NCBI GenBank assembly: GCA_012221805.1
Contig: CP015195.1
Location: 2,155,771-2,219,770, forward strand
From: Pasteurellaceae bacterium RH1A
Lineage (GTDB): Bacteria > Pseudomonadota > Gammaproteobacteria > Enterobacterales > Pasteurellaceae
DNA: 64,000 bases
Direction of reading: 5' to 3'
In this document: piece by piece, positions 35,294-44,215 of the stretch
Position numbering within the stretch: the first letter of the stretch is position 1
How the letters are laid out: each line of letters begins with the position of its first letter
Position numbers and translations under genes: made by a program
Notes under the pieces: generated by a model
Seen by the model: the letters and a program-made list of their open reading frames with translations, nothing else
The model's database searches: none
What the model was told of the DNA's origin: nothing

Positions 35294-36796
35294 ATGTCAA
35301 ATCTTCTTCACTCCCCTGTCGTTTGGACAGTAGCAGGCTCAGATTCCTGCGCCGGCGCCGGCCTGCAAACCGATCTGCACACCTTTCACGATTTTGGTGT
35401 GGTGGGCTGCTCGGTGGTGACCTCTGTCACCGCCCAACACCCCCACGGTGTTTTGTGCGTGACCCAGGTCGATAGCGACACCTTCCGCCAGCAGTTTGAA
35501 GCCTTGCTCATTCAGGGCTACCCCGATGCCATTAAAATCGGCCTGCTCTGCAATCAGGAACAGGTGGAAATTTTAAGCTACTATATCGCCCATATTCGGC
35601 AAAACTCCCCCAAGCCCCTTTATGTGGTGTACGACCCTGTGGCCGTGGCCAGCTCTGGCCAGAAGCTGTCGGACAGTATTCTACTGCCTACCGTGCAAGG
35701 CAAGCTCTATCCGCTGATTGATCTTATCACCCCCAATGGCACGGAGCTGGAACTCCTTACCCAAACCCAAGTCCAGCAATTTGCTGATGTGGAAAAAGCC
35801 TGCCAGGTTTTCTTGGCCCAAGGCATTAAGGCCGTGCTGGCCAAGGGCGGGCATTTTGACTGGCAGGGCCAGCAGGTTTGTGATTACTTGGTCACCAAGT
35901 GCCAAACCCATGCCTACCAGCACCCAAGGCTAGAAAGCATCAACACCCACGGCACGGGCTGCACCTATGCCTCGGCCGTGGCGGCCATGCTGGCTAAAGG
36001 CTTTGACCTGGCTGATAGCGTCACCGTGGCCACAGCCTACCTCCAACAAGGGCTGGCAGAACAGGGCTTGGCCGGGCAAACTGCCCTCAGCTCCCTACGC
36101 CACCTGGGCTACCCGCAAAAGGTTGAACACTTCCCCCAAACCGCCCTCTTATCTGCTCCGCTAACCCTGCCTAGCCTACCCTTTGCTGGCACGGAACAAA
36201 ATCTTGGCCTCTATCCCGTAGTGGATAGCCTTGAATGGGTGGAGCGTTTGATTAAGGCTCAGGTCAAGACCTTGCAAATTCGCCTTAAAAATCAACCGCT
36301 TGATCAGGTAGAAAGCCAGATTGAGCAGGCCATCAAATTGGCCAGAAAACACGATGTCCGCCTCTTTATCAACGACTACTGGCAGTTGGCCATCAAGCAC
36401 CAGGCCTATGGTGTGCATTTGGGCCAGGAGGACTTGGCCACAGCCGATTTGATTGCTATTCAGGAAGCCGGCCTGCGTTTGGGGGTCTCCACCCACGGTT
36501 ATTTTGAGATTATGCGAGCCATTGCCCTCAAACCTTCCTACATCGCCTTCGGCCATGTTTTCCCAACCCAAACCAAGGAAATGCCTTCCCAACCCCAAGG
36601 CTTGGACAAGCTCCAGGCCTATGTGGACTTGGTTAAACCGCTAGCGCTTCCAAGCGTGGCCATTGGGGGGATTTCTGCCCAACGAGTGGAAGAAGTTTTG
36701 GCTTGCGGCGTGGGTAGTGTAGCGGTGGTCAGTGCCATTACCCAGGCGGAGGACTGGCAGCAAGCGGTTAAAAATTTGCTGAAATTAACAAGCTAA
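35294..36796 (+). CDS. thiDE: Fused HMP(-P) kinase / thiamine-phosphate synthase
   Basis: A 500-residue fusion. Residues 1 to about 270 are ThiD, the kinase that phosphorylates hydroxymethylpyrimidine and its phosphate ([64 protein letters not shown]). From about 297 onwards is ThiE, which joins HMP-PP to thiazole phosphate ([85 protein letters not shown]). The two are separate genes in many relatives. Preceded by the riboswitch and followed by an HMP transporter and tenA. Confidence 0.96.
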   Translation: MSNLLHSPVVWTVAGSDSCAGAGLQTDLHTFHDFGVVGCSVVTSVTAQHPHGVLCVTQVDSDTFRQQFEALLIQGYPDAIKIGLLCNQEQVEILSYYIAHIRQNSPKPLYVVYDPVAVASSGQKLSDSILLPTVQGKLYPLIDLITPNGTELELLTQTQVQQFADVEKACQVFLAQGIKAVLAKGGHFDWQGQQVCDYLVTKCQTHAYQHPRLESINTHGTGCTYASAVAAMLAKGFDLADSVTVATAYLQQGLAEQGLAGQTALSSLRHLGYPQKVEHFPQTALLSAPLTLPSLPFAGTEQNLGLYPVVDSLEWVERLIKAQVKTLQIRLKNQPLDQVESQIEQAIKLARKHDVRLFINDYWQLAIKHQAYGVHLGQEDLATADLIAIQEAGLRLGVSTHGYFEIMRAIALKPSYIAFGHVFPTQTKEMPSQPQGLDKLQAYVDLVKPLALPSVAIGGISAQRVEEVLACGVGSVAVVSAITQAEDWQQAVKNLLKLTS

Positions 36797-36915
36797 AAGC
36801 CCACGCACGGCAAGCCGTACGTGGTTACAAATAAGTGAGGGGCTTTGCCCCTCAACCTTCACAGGGGCAAAGCCCCTGACTTATCAGTAACCGATTGCGA
36901 CGCAGTCGCTGTCGG
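36797..36915. repeat. Palindrome cluster between thiDE and the HMP transporter gene
   Basis: Several hairpins in a row: CCACGCACGGC/GCCGTACGTGG (from 36802), GAGGGGC-TTT-GCCCCTC (36838-36856), AGGGGC-AAA-GCCCCT (36863-36877), then GCGAC-GCA-GTCGC. The two GGGGC hairpins form an inverted pair with ATAAGT/ACTTAT at the outer edges, so this is another REPIN-like layout. It could attenuate transcription within the thi operon. Confidence 0.75.
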
Positions 36916-36936
36916 CCATAAAAGGAGAACATCAAT

Positions 36937-38118
36937 ATGACAAAAACACTTTCAAACCTAAACAGCGGCCTGATCTGGGCGGGAGCTGGGGTTGGGGCCA
37001 GTGCCGTGATTGTGGGCACCTGGTTCGCCCCCCTGGGCTGGCAGGATGGCTTACTGGCTATCGTGCTGGGCCACTTACTGGGCGGTTGCCTCTTCTTTTT
37101 TGCAGGCCTGATTGGAGCCAAAACAGGCAAGTCAGCCATGCAGACCGTGCAGATTTCCTTCGGCCAAAAGGGATCGGTTTTCTTCTCGGTGGCCAACGTG
37201 CTGCAACTGATCGGCTGGACGGCCATTATGATCTACACCGGGGCAGAAATCAGCGGGGCCTTGAGCCTCCATCTCTGGCAGACCGAGGCCTTTGATATTT
37301 GGGCGCTCGTGCTGGGAATTTTGGTTATCGCCTGGCTCTTTACTGGCTCCAATCAAGTGGGCTTGTTTAAGATCTTGACCCTGGTGGCTATGTTCTTAAT
37401 CACCCTTTGGCTAACGGTCAAGGTCTTTAGCACAGGCCAAACACCGCCTGCTACAAATGGCGAGATGAGCTTTAGCACGGCGGTGGAACTGGCTGCCGTG
37501 ATGCCCCTTTCTTGGCTGCCTTTGGTGTCGGACTACACCCGCTATGCCAAAAAACCTTTGGGCGCAACCCTGGCAGCCACGGTCGGCTATACGCTATCCA
37601 GTATCTGGATGTACGCCCTAGGCTTGGGGGCTGTCCTCTTCCTAGGCCAGGCTGATGTGTCCAAAATCCTCCTAGCTGCTGGCATGAGCCTGGCAGGCAT
37701 TATGGTTATGATCCTGTCCACCGTCACCACCACCTTTTTAGATGCCTATTCCGCAGGGGTCAGTGCCAACAACATACATAAAGGATTTAAGGAAACCCCA
37801 ACCGCCATTGCCATCACAGTTTTAGGCACCGTGCTGGCCATCGCCCTGCCCGTGACCCAGTATGAAAACTTCCTTCTGCTTATCGGTTCTGTCTTTGCTC
37901 CTATGATTGCGGTGCAAATTGCCGATTTCTTCCTCCTGCAAAAAAGGGAAGTTGGCTTGACCTTCGACTGGGTCGGCCTGGGCCTTTGGCTGGCAGGCTT
38001 TGTGCTTTATCACCTGCTTTCTCACTTCCAAATCGAACTTTTTATCGGTCTGACCATGCCGGTTATGGTGGTGATTTTTGTGGCCACCCTGATTGTGAGA
38101 AAAACCCTGGGTAGATAG
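36937..38118 (+). CDS. cytX: Putative hydroxymethylpyrimidine transporter, CytX-like
   Basis: A 393-residue permease of the nucleobase:cation symporter 1 family with about 12 hydrophobic segments. The first helix region LIWAGAGVGASAVIVGTWFAPLGW and the central LSWLPLVSDYTRYAKKPL are family features. Its place between thiDE and tenA under a TPP riboswitch points to import of hydroxymethylpyrimidine (the CytX assignment) rather than cytosine. AGGAGG after its stop serves tenA nine bases on. Confidence 0.88.
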   Translation: MTKTLSNLNSGLIWAGAGVGASAVIVGTWFAPLGWQDGLLAIVLGHLLGGCLFFFAGLIGAKTGKSAMQTVQISFGQKGSVFFSVANVLQLIGWTAIMIYTGAEISGALSLHLWQTEAFDIWALVLGILVIAWLFTGSNQVGLFKILTLVAMFLITLWLTVKVFSTGQTPPATNGEMSFSTAVELAAVMPLSWLPLVSDYTRYAKKPLGATLAATVGYTLSSIWMYALGLGAVLFLGQADVSKILLAAGMSLAGIMVMILSTVTTTFLDAYSAGVSANNIHKGFKETPTAIAITVLGTVLAIALPVTQYENFLLLIGSVFAPMIAVQIADFFLLQKREVGLTFDWVGLGLWLAGFVLYHLLSHFQIELFIGLTMPVMVVIFVATLIVRKTLGR

Positions 38119-38126
38119 GAGGAAAT

Positions 38127-38780
38127 ATGTCATTTAGCCAAACACTCTACCAAGCCAACCAAGCTACTTGGCAGGCTTCGGTTAAACACCGCTTTGTGGA
38201 TGAAATCTTTGCAGGCAGCTTGGATAATCAGCGCCTGGCCCGTTATTTGGTGCAGGATTATCAATTTGTCGATCACTTTGTCGCCCTTTTGGGGGCTGGC
38301 ATTGCTTCTGCTGATAATTTTGCCTCCCGCAAGGCTCTGGCTCAATTTACAGCCAGCATTGTAGGGGATGAAAACGATTATTTTATCCGCTGTTTTGATT
38401 GCTTTGGGGTCAGTGAGCAGGATAGGCTTTCTCCCATCCGCCACCCAACCACCCAAACCTTTGATAACCTGCTTAAGGAAGGGGCTGAATCCCGCCAATA
38501 TTTGAGTATTCTTGCCCTGCTGTATGTGGCTGAAACCCTCTATAAGGATTGGGCCGACCAGCCTGAACGAGGCCTGCCGCCAACCTTTCAGCATGCCGAA
38601 TGGATCACCCTGCACAATAACCCGACCTTTAAGGCCTTTGTCGCTTGGTTGGGTCAAGAGCTGGATCGGGTAGGTGAGCTGGCCAGTGAAGAAGAAAAGG
38701 CTCTTGCCCATGCCTTCTTCAAACGTTCCGTTGAGGCAGAGCTGGCCTTTTTTGATGCGGTTTATGAGGATTTACCCTAG
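38127..38780 (+). CDS. tenA: TenA-family thiamine salvage aminohydrolase
   Basis: A 217-residue TenA-fold enzyme, expected to release HMP from degraded thiamine (aminopyrimidine aminohydrolase, thiaminase II). Seen: FVDEIFAGSLDNQRLARYLVQDYQFVDHFVALL and the C-terminal FKRSVEAELAFFDAVYE. In the stretch LSILALLYVAETLYKDW, where classic TenA has its catalytic cysteine (PCYW...), no cysteine is present. This suggests the TenA_E subgroup with a glutamate in that role, judged by eye. A terminator follows at 38801-38826, closing the riboswitch operon. Confidence 0.9.
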   Translation: MSFSQTLYQANQATWQASVKHRFVDEIFAGSLDNQRLARYLVQDYQFVDHFVALLGAGIASADNFASRKALAQFTASIVGDENDYFIRCFDCFGVSEQDRLSPIRHPTTQTFDNLLKEGAESRQYLSILALLYVAETLYKDWADQPERGLPPTFQHAEWITLHNNPTFKAFVAWLGQELDRVGELASEEEKALAHAFFKRSVEAELAFFDAVYEDLP

Positions 38781-38800
38781 CATTTTTGCTTCCACCTTGG

Positions 38801-38826
38801 AAACGGCTGAACCTTCAGCCGTTTTT
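38801..38826 (+). terminator. Rho-independent terminator after tenA
   Basis: AACGGCTG and CAGCCGTT arms with an AACCTT-type loop, followed by TTTTCTT. It also separates tenA from the converging marR gene. Confidence 0.88.
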
Positions 38827-38858
38827 CTTATCTCTCACGCCGTCATTGCTGTTTTCGA

Positions 38859-39302
38859 TTAACTTTTCCTCATCAAATCCGTCTGGCGCTGAATAACCTT
38901 TTGCATGATCCCTATCCACTGGCTGACTTCCTCATCGCTTAATACCGCCAAGACCTCTTCATTGACCTGTTGAGCCTTCTCTTTAATTGAGCCTTCCAAA
39001 GCCTGGGCTTTTTTACTCAATTTAATCAAGCGGCTGCGGGCATCACTTGGGTTTGCCAAGCGTTCAATTAAGCCATCTCGCTCCATTCGGTTAAGGGTAT
39101 TGGCCATGGTGGCCTGACTTAGGCCTGAACGAGCAACCAGGTCACTTTGGCTGAGGGCTTGGCCTTCCCAGAGTTCAAATAAAATAGGCAAATAAGCAGG
39201 CAAAACCCCCAAAGGGGCGAGAGCATCACCAATTAAATGGGCAAAGAGGCGGGCAGTGTGATTGGAGAGATAACCAATGGATTGACGTTTATTAACAGGC
39301 AT
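38859..39302 (-). CDS. MarR-family transcriptional regulator
   Basis: A 147-residue winged-helix regulator. The core ALSQSDLVARSGLSQATMANTLNRMERDGLIERLANPSDARSRLIKLSKKA is a textbook MarR domain with the D-R wing motif. ATG 39302 is preceded by AAGGA at 8 bases. The longer frame from 39392 begins inside the operator cluster, so I reject it. It is divergent from a small membrane protein gene, and the two share a region with three identical-type palindromes. It probably represses itself and that gene. Ligand unknown. Confidence 0.92.
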   Translation of the reverse strand: MPVNKRQSIGYLSNHTARLFAHLIGDALAPLGVLPAYLPILFELWEGQALSQSDLVARSGLSQATMANTLNRMERDGLIERLANPSDARSRLIKLSKKAQALEGSIKEKAQQVNEEVLAVLSDEEVSQWIGIMQKVIQRQTDLMRKS

Positions 39303-39347
39303 GGTCTTTTTCCTTGCAGTAAATCGTACGGTTATGGTAGCAAAAAT

Positions 39348-39402
39348 ATAGCTTGCTATCAAATTGCATAGCGTGCTATATTTATTTTGCATAGCAAGCT
39401 AT
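39348..39402. promoter_or_regulatory. Triple MarR operator cluster
   Basis: Three 12-bp palindromes of form ATAGC-NN-GCTAT: 39348-39359 (TT centre), 39368-39379 (GT) and 39391-39402 (AA). Start-to-start spacings are 20 and 23 bases, close to two helical turns. The cluster lies in the divergent region between the regulator and the membrane protein gene. Confidence 0.85.
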
Positions 39403-39436
39403 GTAATTTGTTAAGACTAATACTAAGGAGTGAAAA

Positions 39437-39901
39437 ATGAACCGTCAAATCTTACGTAATCTACATAAAACAGGCGCAATGGCCTCCCTCTTGTTAATCG
39501 GCACTTTCTGGGCAAGCAGCCTTATCAGTGAACTTGCTCTATCAAAAGAAGCGGTGATTGCTGTGAAAAATGCCATTTGTTACGGCTTATTTGCCTTGAT
39601 TTTCGCCATGGCGGTGACGGGCATAACAGGCATGAAAATGGGGGCCAAGGCCAAGCATCCTTCTATTGTGGCCAAGAAAAAGCGGATGCCACTGGTGGCC
39701 GCCAATGGCCTCTTTATCTTGCTGCCTTGTGCCTTTTATTTGTGCCACAAGGCGAATTTGGGGGAATTTGATGGCCTCTTTTATGCTATCCAGGCCCTGG
39801 AATTGCTGGCAGGGGGCCTTAATTTCGTCTTATTGGCCTTATCGGTGAAAGATGGTTTAGCTATTAAGAAGAAATCCCCCTTGGCGGGGGAAAGAGCTTA
39901 G
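39437..39901 (+). CDS. Small integral membrane protein under MarR control
   Basis: A 154-residue protein, family not recognised. It has about four hydrophobic segments (ASLLLIGTFWASSLISELAL, ICYGLFALIFAMAVTGITGM, GLFILLPCAFYLC, LLAGGLNFVLLALSV) with lysine-rich loops (GAKAKHPSIVAKKKRM) pointing to the cytosol. AAGGAG precedes the start. Divergent from the MarR gene with shared operators, so likely induced by the same signal. A transport or stress role is guesswork. It ends four bases inside the converging gph gene. Confidence 0.75.
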   Translation: MNRQILRNLHKTGAMASLLLIGTFWASSLISELALSKEAVIAVKNAICYGLFALIFAMAVTGITGMKMGAKAKHPSIVAKKKRMPLVAANGLFILLPCAFYLCHKANLGEFDGLFYAIQALELLAGGLNFVLLALSVKDGLAIKKKSPLAGERA

Positions 39902-40566
39902 CAAATCTCCAAAAGCTGGGCGAAGTCCTCAAACACATAGTCGGGCTTGGACTGGGCAATCGGGATATTGTAGTTATAGCCGTAGGTTAGGCCCACACTT
40001 TTGCAGCCTGCGGCCTGGGCGGCCAGAATGTCGTTTTTGGAATCGCCCACAAAGAGGATTTCATGCGGGTAGAGGCCAAATTTGCCGCATAAATAATAGA
40101 GCGGGCCTGGGTGGGGCTTGATGGCAGGCAGGGATTGGCCGCCTAGGGTTTCGCTAAAGAGCTCTTCAATCCCAAAGGCTTTGAGTACGGGTTGAACGTG
40201 TTTCGTGGGTTTGTTGGTGACCACGGCCAAGATATAGCCCTTGGTCTTGAGCTGCTCCAAGGTGGCTTTGACATTGGGGTAGAGCTGGCTTTTGGTGCAG
40301 ACATTTTCTCCGTAAAAATGGCCAAAGCGGCGCTTGATCTGGGCCAGTTCTTCTGCTGAAAACTCGCTGGCACGGCCTGTCCATTCAAGGCCTCGGGTGA
40401 AAAGCACATCTGCCCCGTTGCCGATCCAGGTCAGCACCAAGTCTTCAGAGGCCTGGGGCAGGCCCACTTCCGCAAAGGCAGAGTTAAGGGAAAGAGCCAG
40501 ATCGGGCAGGCTGTTTACCAGGGTGCCGTCTAGGTCAAAGCCGATGAGTTTGTAGGGGGTGGTCAT
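39898..40566 (-). CDS. gph: Phosphoglycolate phosphatase
   Basis: HAD-superfamily phosphatase removing 2-phosphoglycolate formed in DNA 3'-end repair. It has 222 residues. Motif I is FDLDGTLVNS (D11 and D13), motif II is VVTNKPTKH, the lysine motif lies in IKPHPGPLYYLCGKFG, and motif IV is VGDSKNDILAAQAAG. The cap domain shows NGADVLFTRGLEW. Gph is favoured over other HAD proteins by these motifs and the length. Confidence 0.93.
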   Translation of the reverse strand: MTTPYKLIGFDLDGTLVNSLPDLALSLNSAFAEVGLPQASEDLVLTWIGNGADVLFTRGLEWTGRASEFSAEELAQIKRRFGHFYGENVCTKSQLYPNVKATLEQLKTKGYILAVVTNKPTKHVQPVLKAFGIEELFSETLGGQSLPAIKPHPGPLYYLCGKFGLYPHEILFVGDSKNDILAAQAAGCKSVGLTYGYNYNIPIAQSKPDYVFEDFAQLLEIC

Positions 40567-40600
40567 GTTTTCTCCTTATCAATTTAATGCTGATTATGAT

Positions 40601-40770
40601 CCCCCTCTTTAGCAAAGAGGGGTTAGGGGAGATTTGGCAGTATCTTTTTTGCTCATTAATGATGAGTCAATATGTAATACGGATCCACTTCTAAGAGTCT
40701 TATTCATTACCTCACTTCCGTTTTCACTTCTGCCAAATCTCCCCCTGCCCCTCTTTGCTAAAGAGGGGAG
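40601..40770. repeat. MITE/REPIN-like element, CCCCTCTTTAGC family, copy B
   Basis: The arms at 40601-40640 and 40730-40770 are nearly identical to those of 14221-14386, including the TTA/CAG difference between left and right arm. Read on the other strand the start of the interior (GGCAG-AAGTGAAAACGGAAG...) parallels the left interior of copy A, so both copies share ancestry beyond the arms. It lies between gph and truD, with no coding capacity. Confidence 0.88.
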
Positions 40771-40842
40771 TAGATCTCAAAGTTGTTCACTTTCTTATTT
40801 CTTCGCTAACAAGCGGTTAAAATTTATAGATTTCTTACAAAT

Positions 40843-41850
40843 TTATTCCGCATTTTCAATCAACTCCCGCACCAGCCCCGTGGCATAGGATCCTGCTTCT
40901 AAAAAGAAGGACAAGCGCAAGCCGCCTGGCTCAAACTGCCAGAGGAAATCCTGGGGCTTGGCCAGCATGGGGCGGCGGGCGGCCTTCATGCGTTCTTGTG
41001 CCATGAGTTTGAGCAAGGCTTGGTGTTGGTTGATGATATCTTTTTCCTGCGGGTTGGCAGGCAGGTCGGCCGAGTTTTCGCCAATGAGTGGAGCGGTAAG
41101 CAAGACATCGCCTTCCGTCAGGCGTTGGTTGAGGGCTTCCAGTTCTGCCTCTTGGGCCACAAAAAAGCTGTTAGAGCCGGCCAGTTGCAGGGCATCATTT
41201 GCAAGAACTTGGTCAATTTGCCCCGCTTGTAGGCGGGCAGATACCACCAGATTGAATACCTCACTGCGGGCGGCGGACAGGTAGAAGCTGCGTTTTTTGC
41301 GATCCTTGACCTTGATTTCGCCTGCGGCCCAGCGCAGGGCTTGAGTCAGGTTATGGCCATCTCGGCCGAAGCGTTGTTCGGTGAAATAGTTGGGGAAACC
41401 TGTGGTTTTGAGCCTTGCTAATCGTCTTTCTAGGTCGTCCGTTTTTTCCACCTCTCGCAAGAGCAGCTCAAAATGGTTGCCGGCTAGGCTGCCCACTCGG
41501 ATCTTGCGGTTGTGGCGGGTCACCTCTAGCACCTCCACGCCCTCTAATACAAAGTCAGAAAAATCTGGTGTATCCTGGCCAGGCAGGTGGAGGCAGAACC
41601 ATTGTTCGGTGATGGCATGGCGATCCTTAAGGCCGGCATAGCTCATATTTTTGGCTGAAATGCCAGCAAAGTCGGCCAGTTTCTCGCCTACAAAGAGGGT
41701 ATTGGCATTGGTTTTGCGGATCTTGACCGCCACAAATTCCCCCTGGCCTGAAAGGGGATAGCCCAATTCTTCTTTAACAATAAAATCAGCAAACTCGGCC
41801 TTGAGCAGGCCTTTTTGGCTAGGCGAGCCGTTTAAATAGGCTAGGTTCAT
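40843..41850 (-). CDS. truD: tRNA pseudouridine(13) synthase
   Basis: Converts U13 of tRNA-Glu to pseudouridine. It has 335 residues. The catalytic aspartate is D76 in [17 protein letters not shown]. Other TruD features are [45 protein letters not shown] and the C-terminal [21 protein letters not shown]. Its start overlaps the tag stop by four bases, so the genes are coupled. Confidence 0.96.
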   Translation of the reverse strand: MNLAYLNGSPSQKGLLKAEFADFIVKEELGYPLSGQGEFVAVKIRKTNANTLFVGEKLADFAGISAKNMSYAGLKDRHAITEQWFCLHLPGQDTPDFSDFVLEGVEVLEVTRHNRKIRVGSLAGNHFELLLREVEKTDDLERRLARLKTTGFPNYFTEQRFGRDGHNLTQALRWAAGEIKVKDRKKRSFYLSAARSEVFNLVVSARLQAGQIDQVLANDALQLAGSNSFFVAQEAELEALNQRLTEGDVLLTAPLIGENSADLPANPQEKDIINQHQALLKLMAQERMKAARRPMLAKPQDFLWQFEPGGLRLSFFLEAGSYATGLVRELIENAE

Positions 41851-42404
41851 TCTTTTCCCTTACAAAAGCAGTCGTTGAGATGATCATCTACCAGGCCCAT
41901 AGACTGCATAAAGGCATAGCAGGTGGTTGGCCCCACAAAGGAAAAACCCTGTTTTTTCAAGGCCTTGGAAAGGGCTTCTGAAGCCTGGGTTTGGGCAGGA
42001 ACAGCCGCCAAATGAGGCACGTCGTTGATTTGGGGCTGATGATTAACAAAGCCCCAAACGAACTGGCTGAAATCTTGGCCGGCAGCCTGCATGGCCAGAT
42101 AGGCCTTGGCATTGGTGATGATGGCCTGGAGCTTTTTGCGGTGGCGAATCAGGCCTGGGTTTTCCATGAGCTTATCCAGATCAACCTCAGTCATGCCAGC
42201 AATTTTTTCAGGATCAAACTGGAAGAAGGCCGCTCGGTAGGCTTCCCGCTTTTTAAGGACGGTAATCCAAGACAGGCCAGCCTGCTGACCCTCTAGGCAG
42301 ATCTTTTCAAAGAGCTTGATGGGATTGTATTCAGGCCTGCCCCATTCTTGATCGTGGTAGGCTTGATAAAGTGGGTCGGTGCCGCACCAAGTGCAACGGT
42401 TCAT
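41847..42404 (-). CDS. tag: DNA-3-methyladenine glycosylase I
   Basis: Base-excision enzyme for 3-methyladenine. It has 185 residues. The N-terminal [24 protein letters not shown] has the zinc-binding cysteine and the catalytic pocket residues, with [30 protein letters not shown] and the C-terminal [24 protein letters not shown], which supplies the other zinc ligands. It overlaps truD by four bases. The gap upstream is a USS pair. Confidence 0.96.
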   Translation of the reverse strand: MNRCTWCGTDPLYQAYHDQEWGRPEYNPIKLFEKICLEGQQAGLSWITVLKKREAYRAAFFQFDPEKIAGMTEVDLDKLMENPGLIRHRKKLQAIITNAKAYLAMQAAGQDFSQFVWGFVNHQPQINDVPHLAAVPAQTQASEALSKALKKQGFSFVGPTTCYAFMQSMGLVDDHLNDCFCKGKE

Positions 42405-42473
42405 GCAAAAACTCCATAAAAATCAACCGCTTGTTAGCCAACAAGCGGTCGGGTTTGGCTAATTTCTTGCAAA

Positions 42474-43718
42474 CTAGCGTTTCGGCAGGTAGCGGCTTGG
42501 ATCAACCGACTTGCCCTTGTAACGAATTTCAAAGTGGAGCTTGGTGCTATTGGTACCCGTGCTGCCCATGGTGGCGATGCGTTGGCCCGCCTTAACCTGA
42601 TCTTGCTCGTCCACCTTGATGGAGTCGTTGTGGGCGTAGGCACTCAAGAAATCATCATTGTGTTTAATGATAATCAGGTTGCCATAACCCCGCAGGGCAT
42701 CGCCTGCATAAACCACACGGCCTGCGGCGGCGGCCCGTACATCCTGGCCCTTGGTGCCTGCAATGTCGATGCCCTTATTGCCACCTTCGGCTGCGGAGAA
42801 GCCTGAAATCACACGGCCGGCTGTTGGCCACTGCCATTTGATAGAGGAGGCTGGGGCATAAGTAGCCGATGAGCTGGCTTTAACGCCGCCTGATGCCGTG
42901 CCTGCACTAGCCTTAATGCCGCCACTGGTGCCTGCTGTGGCCACTACGCCGCCGCTAACTGGCACGCTGGCGCCTTGAACAGGCGGGTTGGTGCCCACGC
43001 CTGCCTTAATTGGGCCTTGGACATCGCCTTCAGAGGAATAAACCGTGCCATTCGGGCCTGGAGCGTAGGTCACTTTAGGCTCAACCTGAACTTGAACCTG
43101 CTTGGTCACCTTCTCTTCAACTTCGACTTCCTCGTATTCAGGGCCGTTAGAGAGTTTGATTTTCTGCCCAACTGCTAGCTGGAAAGGCTCGCTCATGTTA
43201 TTGAGACGGGCGATTTCATTGACATCCTTGCCTGAAATGTAGCCAATAAGGTACATGGTGTCGCCCTTACGCACGGTATAGGTTTGGCCATTGTAGAAGC
43301 CCTTGTTGATTTGGCCATAGACAGGTTTGTTATTGGCATCCCGTGGGATTTCAAAATCCTGCGGGGTGGTCTTTTTAGGCACTCGCTTTTTAACCTTGAC
43401 CGTTTCGGTCACGGTTTTGGTTTCCGTGCGTGGCGGCTGGGCAGCTGGGAAGGTCGGCTGAGGTGTGGCCACAGGTTGTGGCACATTCATAACCGGCTGC
43501 GGGGTGCTATAGGTTGGCATGGGCTGCGGGTTATAGCTTGGCACAGGGGCAGGTTGGGCGCTGCTTTGCCAGCCTGTTGAAACGCTTTCACCCACTGGCT
43601 GCATAATGCCTGGGCTGAGGTCTGAGTTATTAGCATTGACCACTGGCGCAGGATTATTGGAGCTACAAGCCGTTAGCACCAAGGCGCTTAAGGGGAGCAG
43701 TAAAAAGGATTTTTTCAT
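42474..43718 (-). CDS. nlpD: Murein hydrolase activator NlpD
   Basis: Outer-membrane lipoprotein that activates septal amidases during cell separation. It has 414 residues from ATG 43718, chosen because GGAAA lies about 9 bases upstream and the signal peptide MKKSFLLLPLSALVLTAC begins there with a lipobox. A proline-rich region with PQPVMNVPQPVATPQP is followed by a LysM domain (YTVRKGDTMYLIGYISGKDVNEIARLNN), an Ala/Gly-rich linker and a LytM (M23) domain. The LytM zinc ligands are degenerate: NKGIDIA replaces HxGxD, and KLHFEIR has one histidine of the usual HxH. This matches NlpD acting as activator, not hydrolase. Confidence 0.95.
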   Translation of the reverse strand: MKKSFLLLPLSALVLTACSSNNPAPVVNANNSDLSPGIMQPVGESVSTGWQSSAQPAPVPSYNPQPMPTYSTPQPVMNVPQPVATPQPTFPAAQPPRTETKTVTETVKVKKRVPKKTTPQDFEIPRDANNKPVYGQINKGFYNGQTYTVRKGDTMYLIGYISGKDVNEIARLNNMSEPFQLAVGQKIKLSNGPEYEEVEVEEKVTKQVQVQVEPKVTYAPGPNGTVYSSEGDVQGPIKAGVGTNPPVQGASVPVSGGVVATAGTSGGIKASAGTASGGVKASSSATYAPASSIKWQWPTAGRVISGFSAAEGGNKGIDIAGTKGQDVRAAAAGRVVYAGDALRGYGNLIIIKHNDDFLSAYAHNDSIKVDEQDQVKAGQRIATMGSTGTNSTKLHFEIRYKGKSVDPSRYLPKR

Positions 43719-43740
43719 GCGTTTGCTTTCCATACCCCGT

Positions 43741-44205
43741 TTATTGCAGTCTTAAGACTTGGCCGACTTTTAAAGGTGCTGTGGTGGCCAGGCCGTTGAG
43801 GCGGGCCACTTCGTCTGCACCCTTGCCTGAAATAAAGCCAACCAGATACATGGTGTCGCCACGTTGTACGGTGTAGCTGCTGCCTGTATAGGCGCCCTTG
43901 GTCATTTGGCTATAAATTGGCTTGCCTGCGCTGTCACGAGGAATAGCAAAGTCACCGCTGCTGACCGCTGTTGGCTGGTAGGCTGTCGGCGCTGGCTGGC
44001 TGTAGGTTGGGGCCGGAGGCGGGGTGTAGGTTGGCTGCGGGTAGCTGGTCATGGTGCTTGGCATTTCAACTGATTGAACCTCGGTTTGCAGATCGTAAGC
44101 GCTTGATGTTGCCACCGTGCTTTCGGTTTCGCCCGCAGGGGTTGATGAGATACAAGCATTTAAGGCCAAGGCCGCTAAAGGAAGAAGGAAAAAGGATTTT
44201 TTCAT
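43741..44205 (-). CDS. LysM lipoprotein, truncated NlpD paralogue
   Basis: A 154-residue lipoprotein encoded immediately upstream of nlpD on the same strand. Its signal peptide (MKKSFFLLPLAALALNAC), its DFAIPRDSAGKPIYSQMTKGAY segment and the LysM domain (YTVQRGDTMYLVGFISGKGADEVARLN) mirror those of NlpD, but the LytM domain is absent and the protein stops right after LysM. This looks like a tandem duplication that kept only the peptidoglycan-binding half. It could compete with or assist NlpD at septa. The function is inferred only from this relation. Confidence 0.85.
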   Translation of the reverse strand: MKKSFFLLPLAALALNACISSTPAGETESTVATSSAYDLQTEVQSVEMPSTMTSYPQPTYTPPPAPTYSQPAPTAYQPTAVSSGDFAIPRDSAGKPIYSQMTKGAYTGSSYTVQRGDTMYLVGFISGKGADEVARLNGLATTAPLKVGQVLRLQ

Positions 44206-44215
44206 GGTGAGCCTC

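Noticed and set aside
39303..39392. Longer start for the MarR regulator
   Set aside because: The upstream codons overlap the operator palindromes, and ATG 39302 has a proper ribosome binding site.
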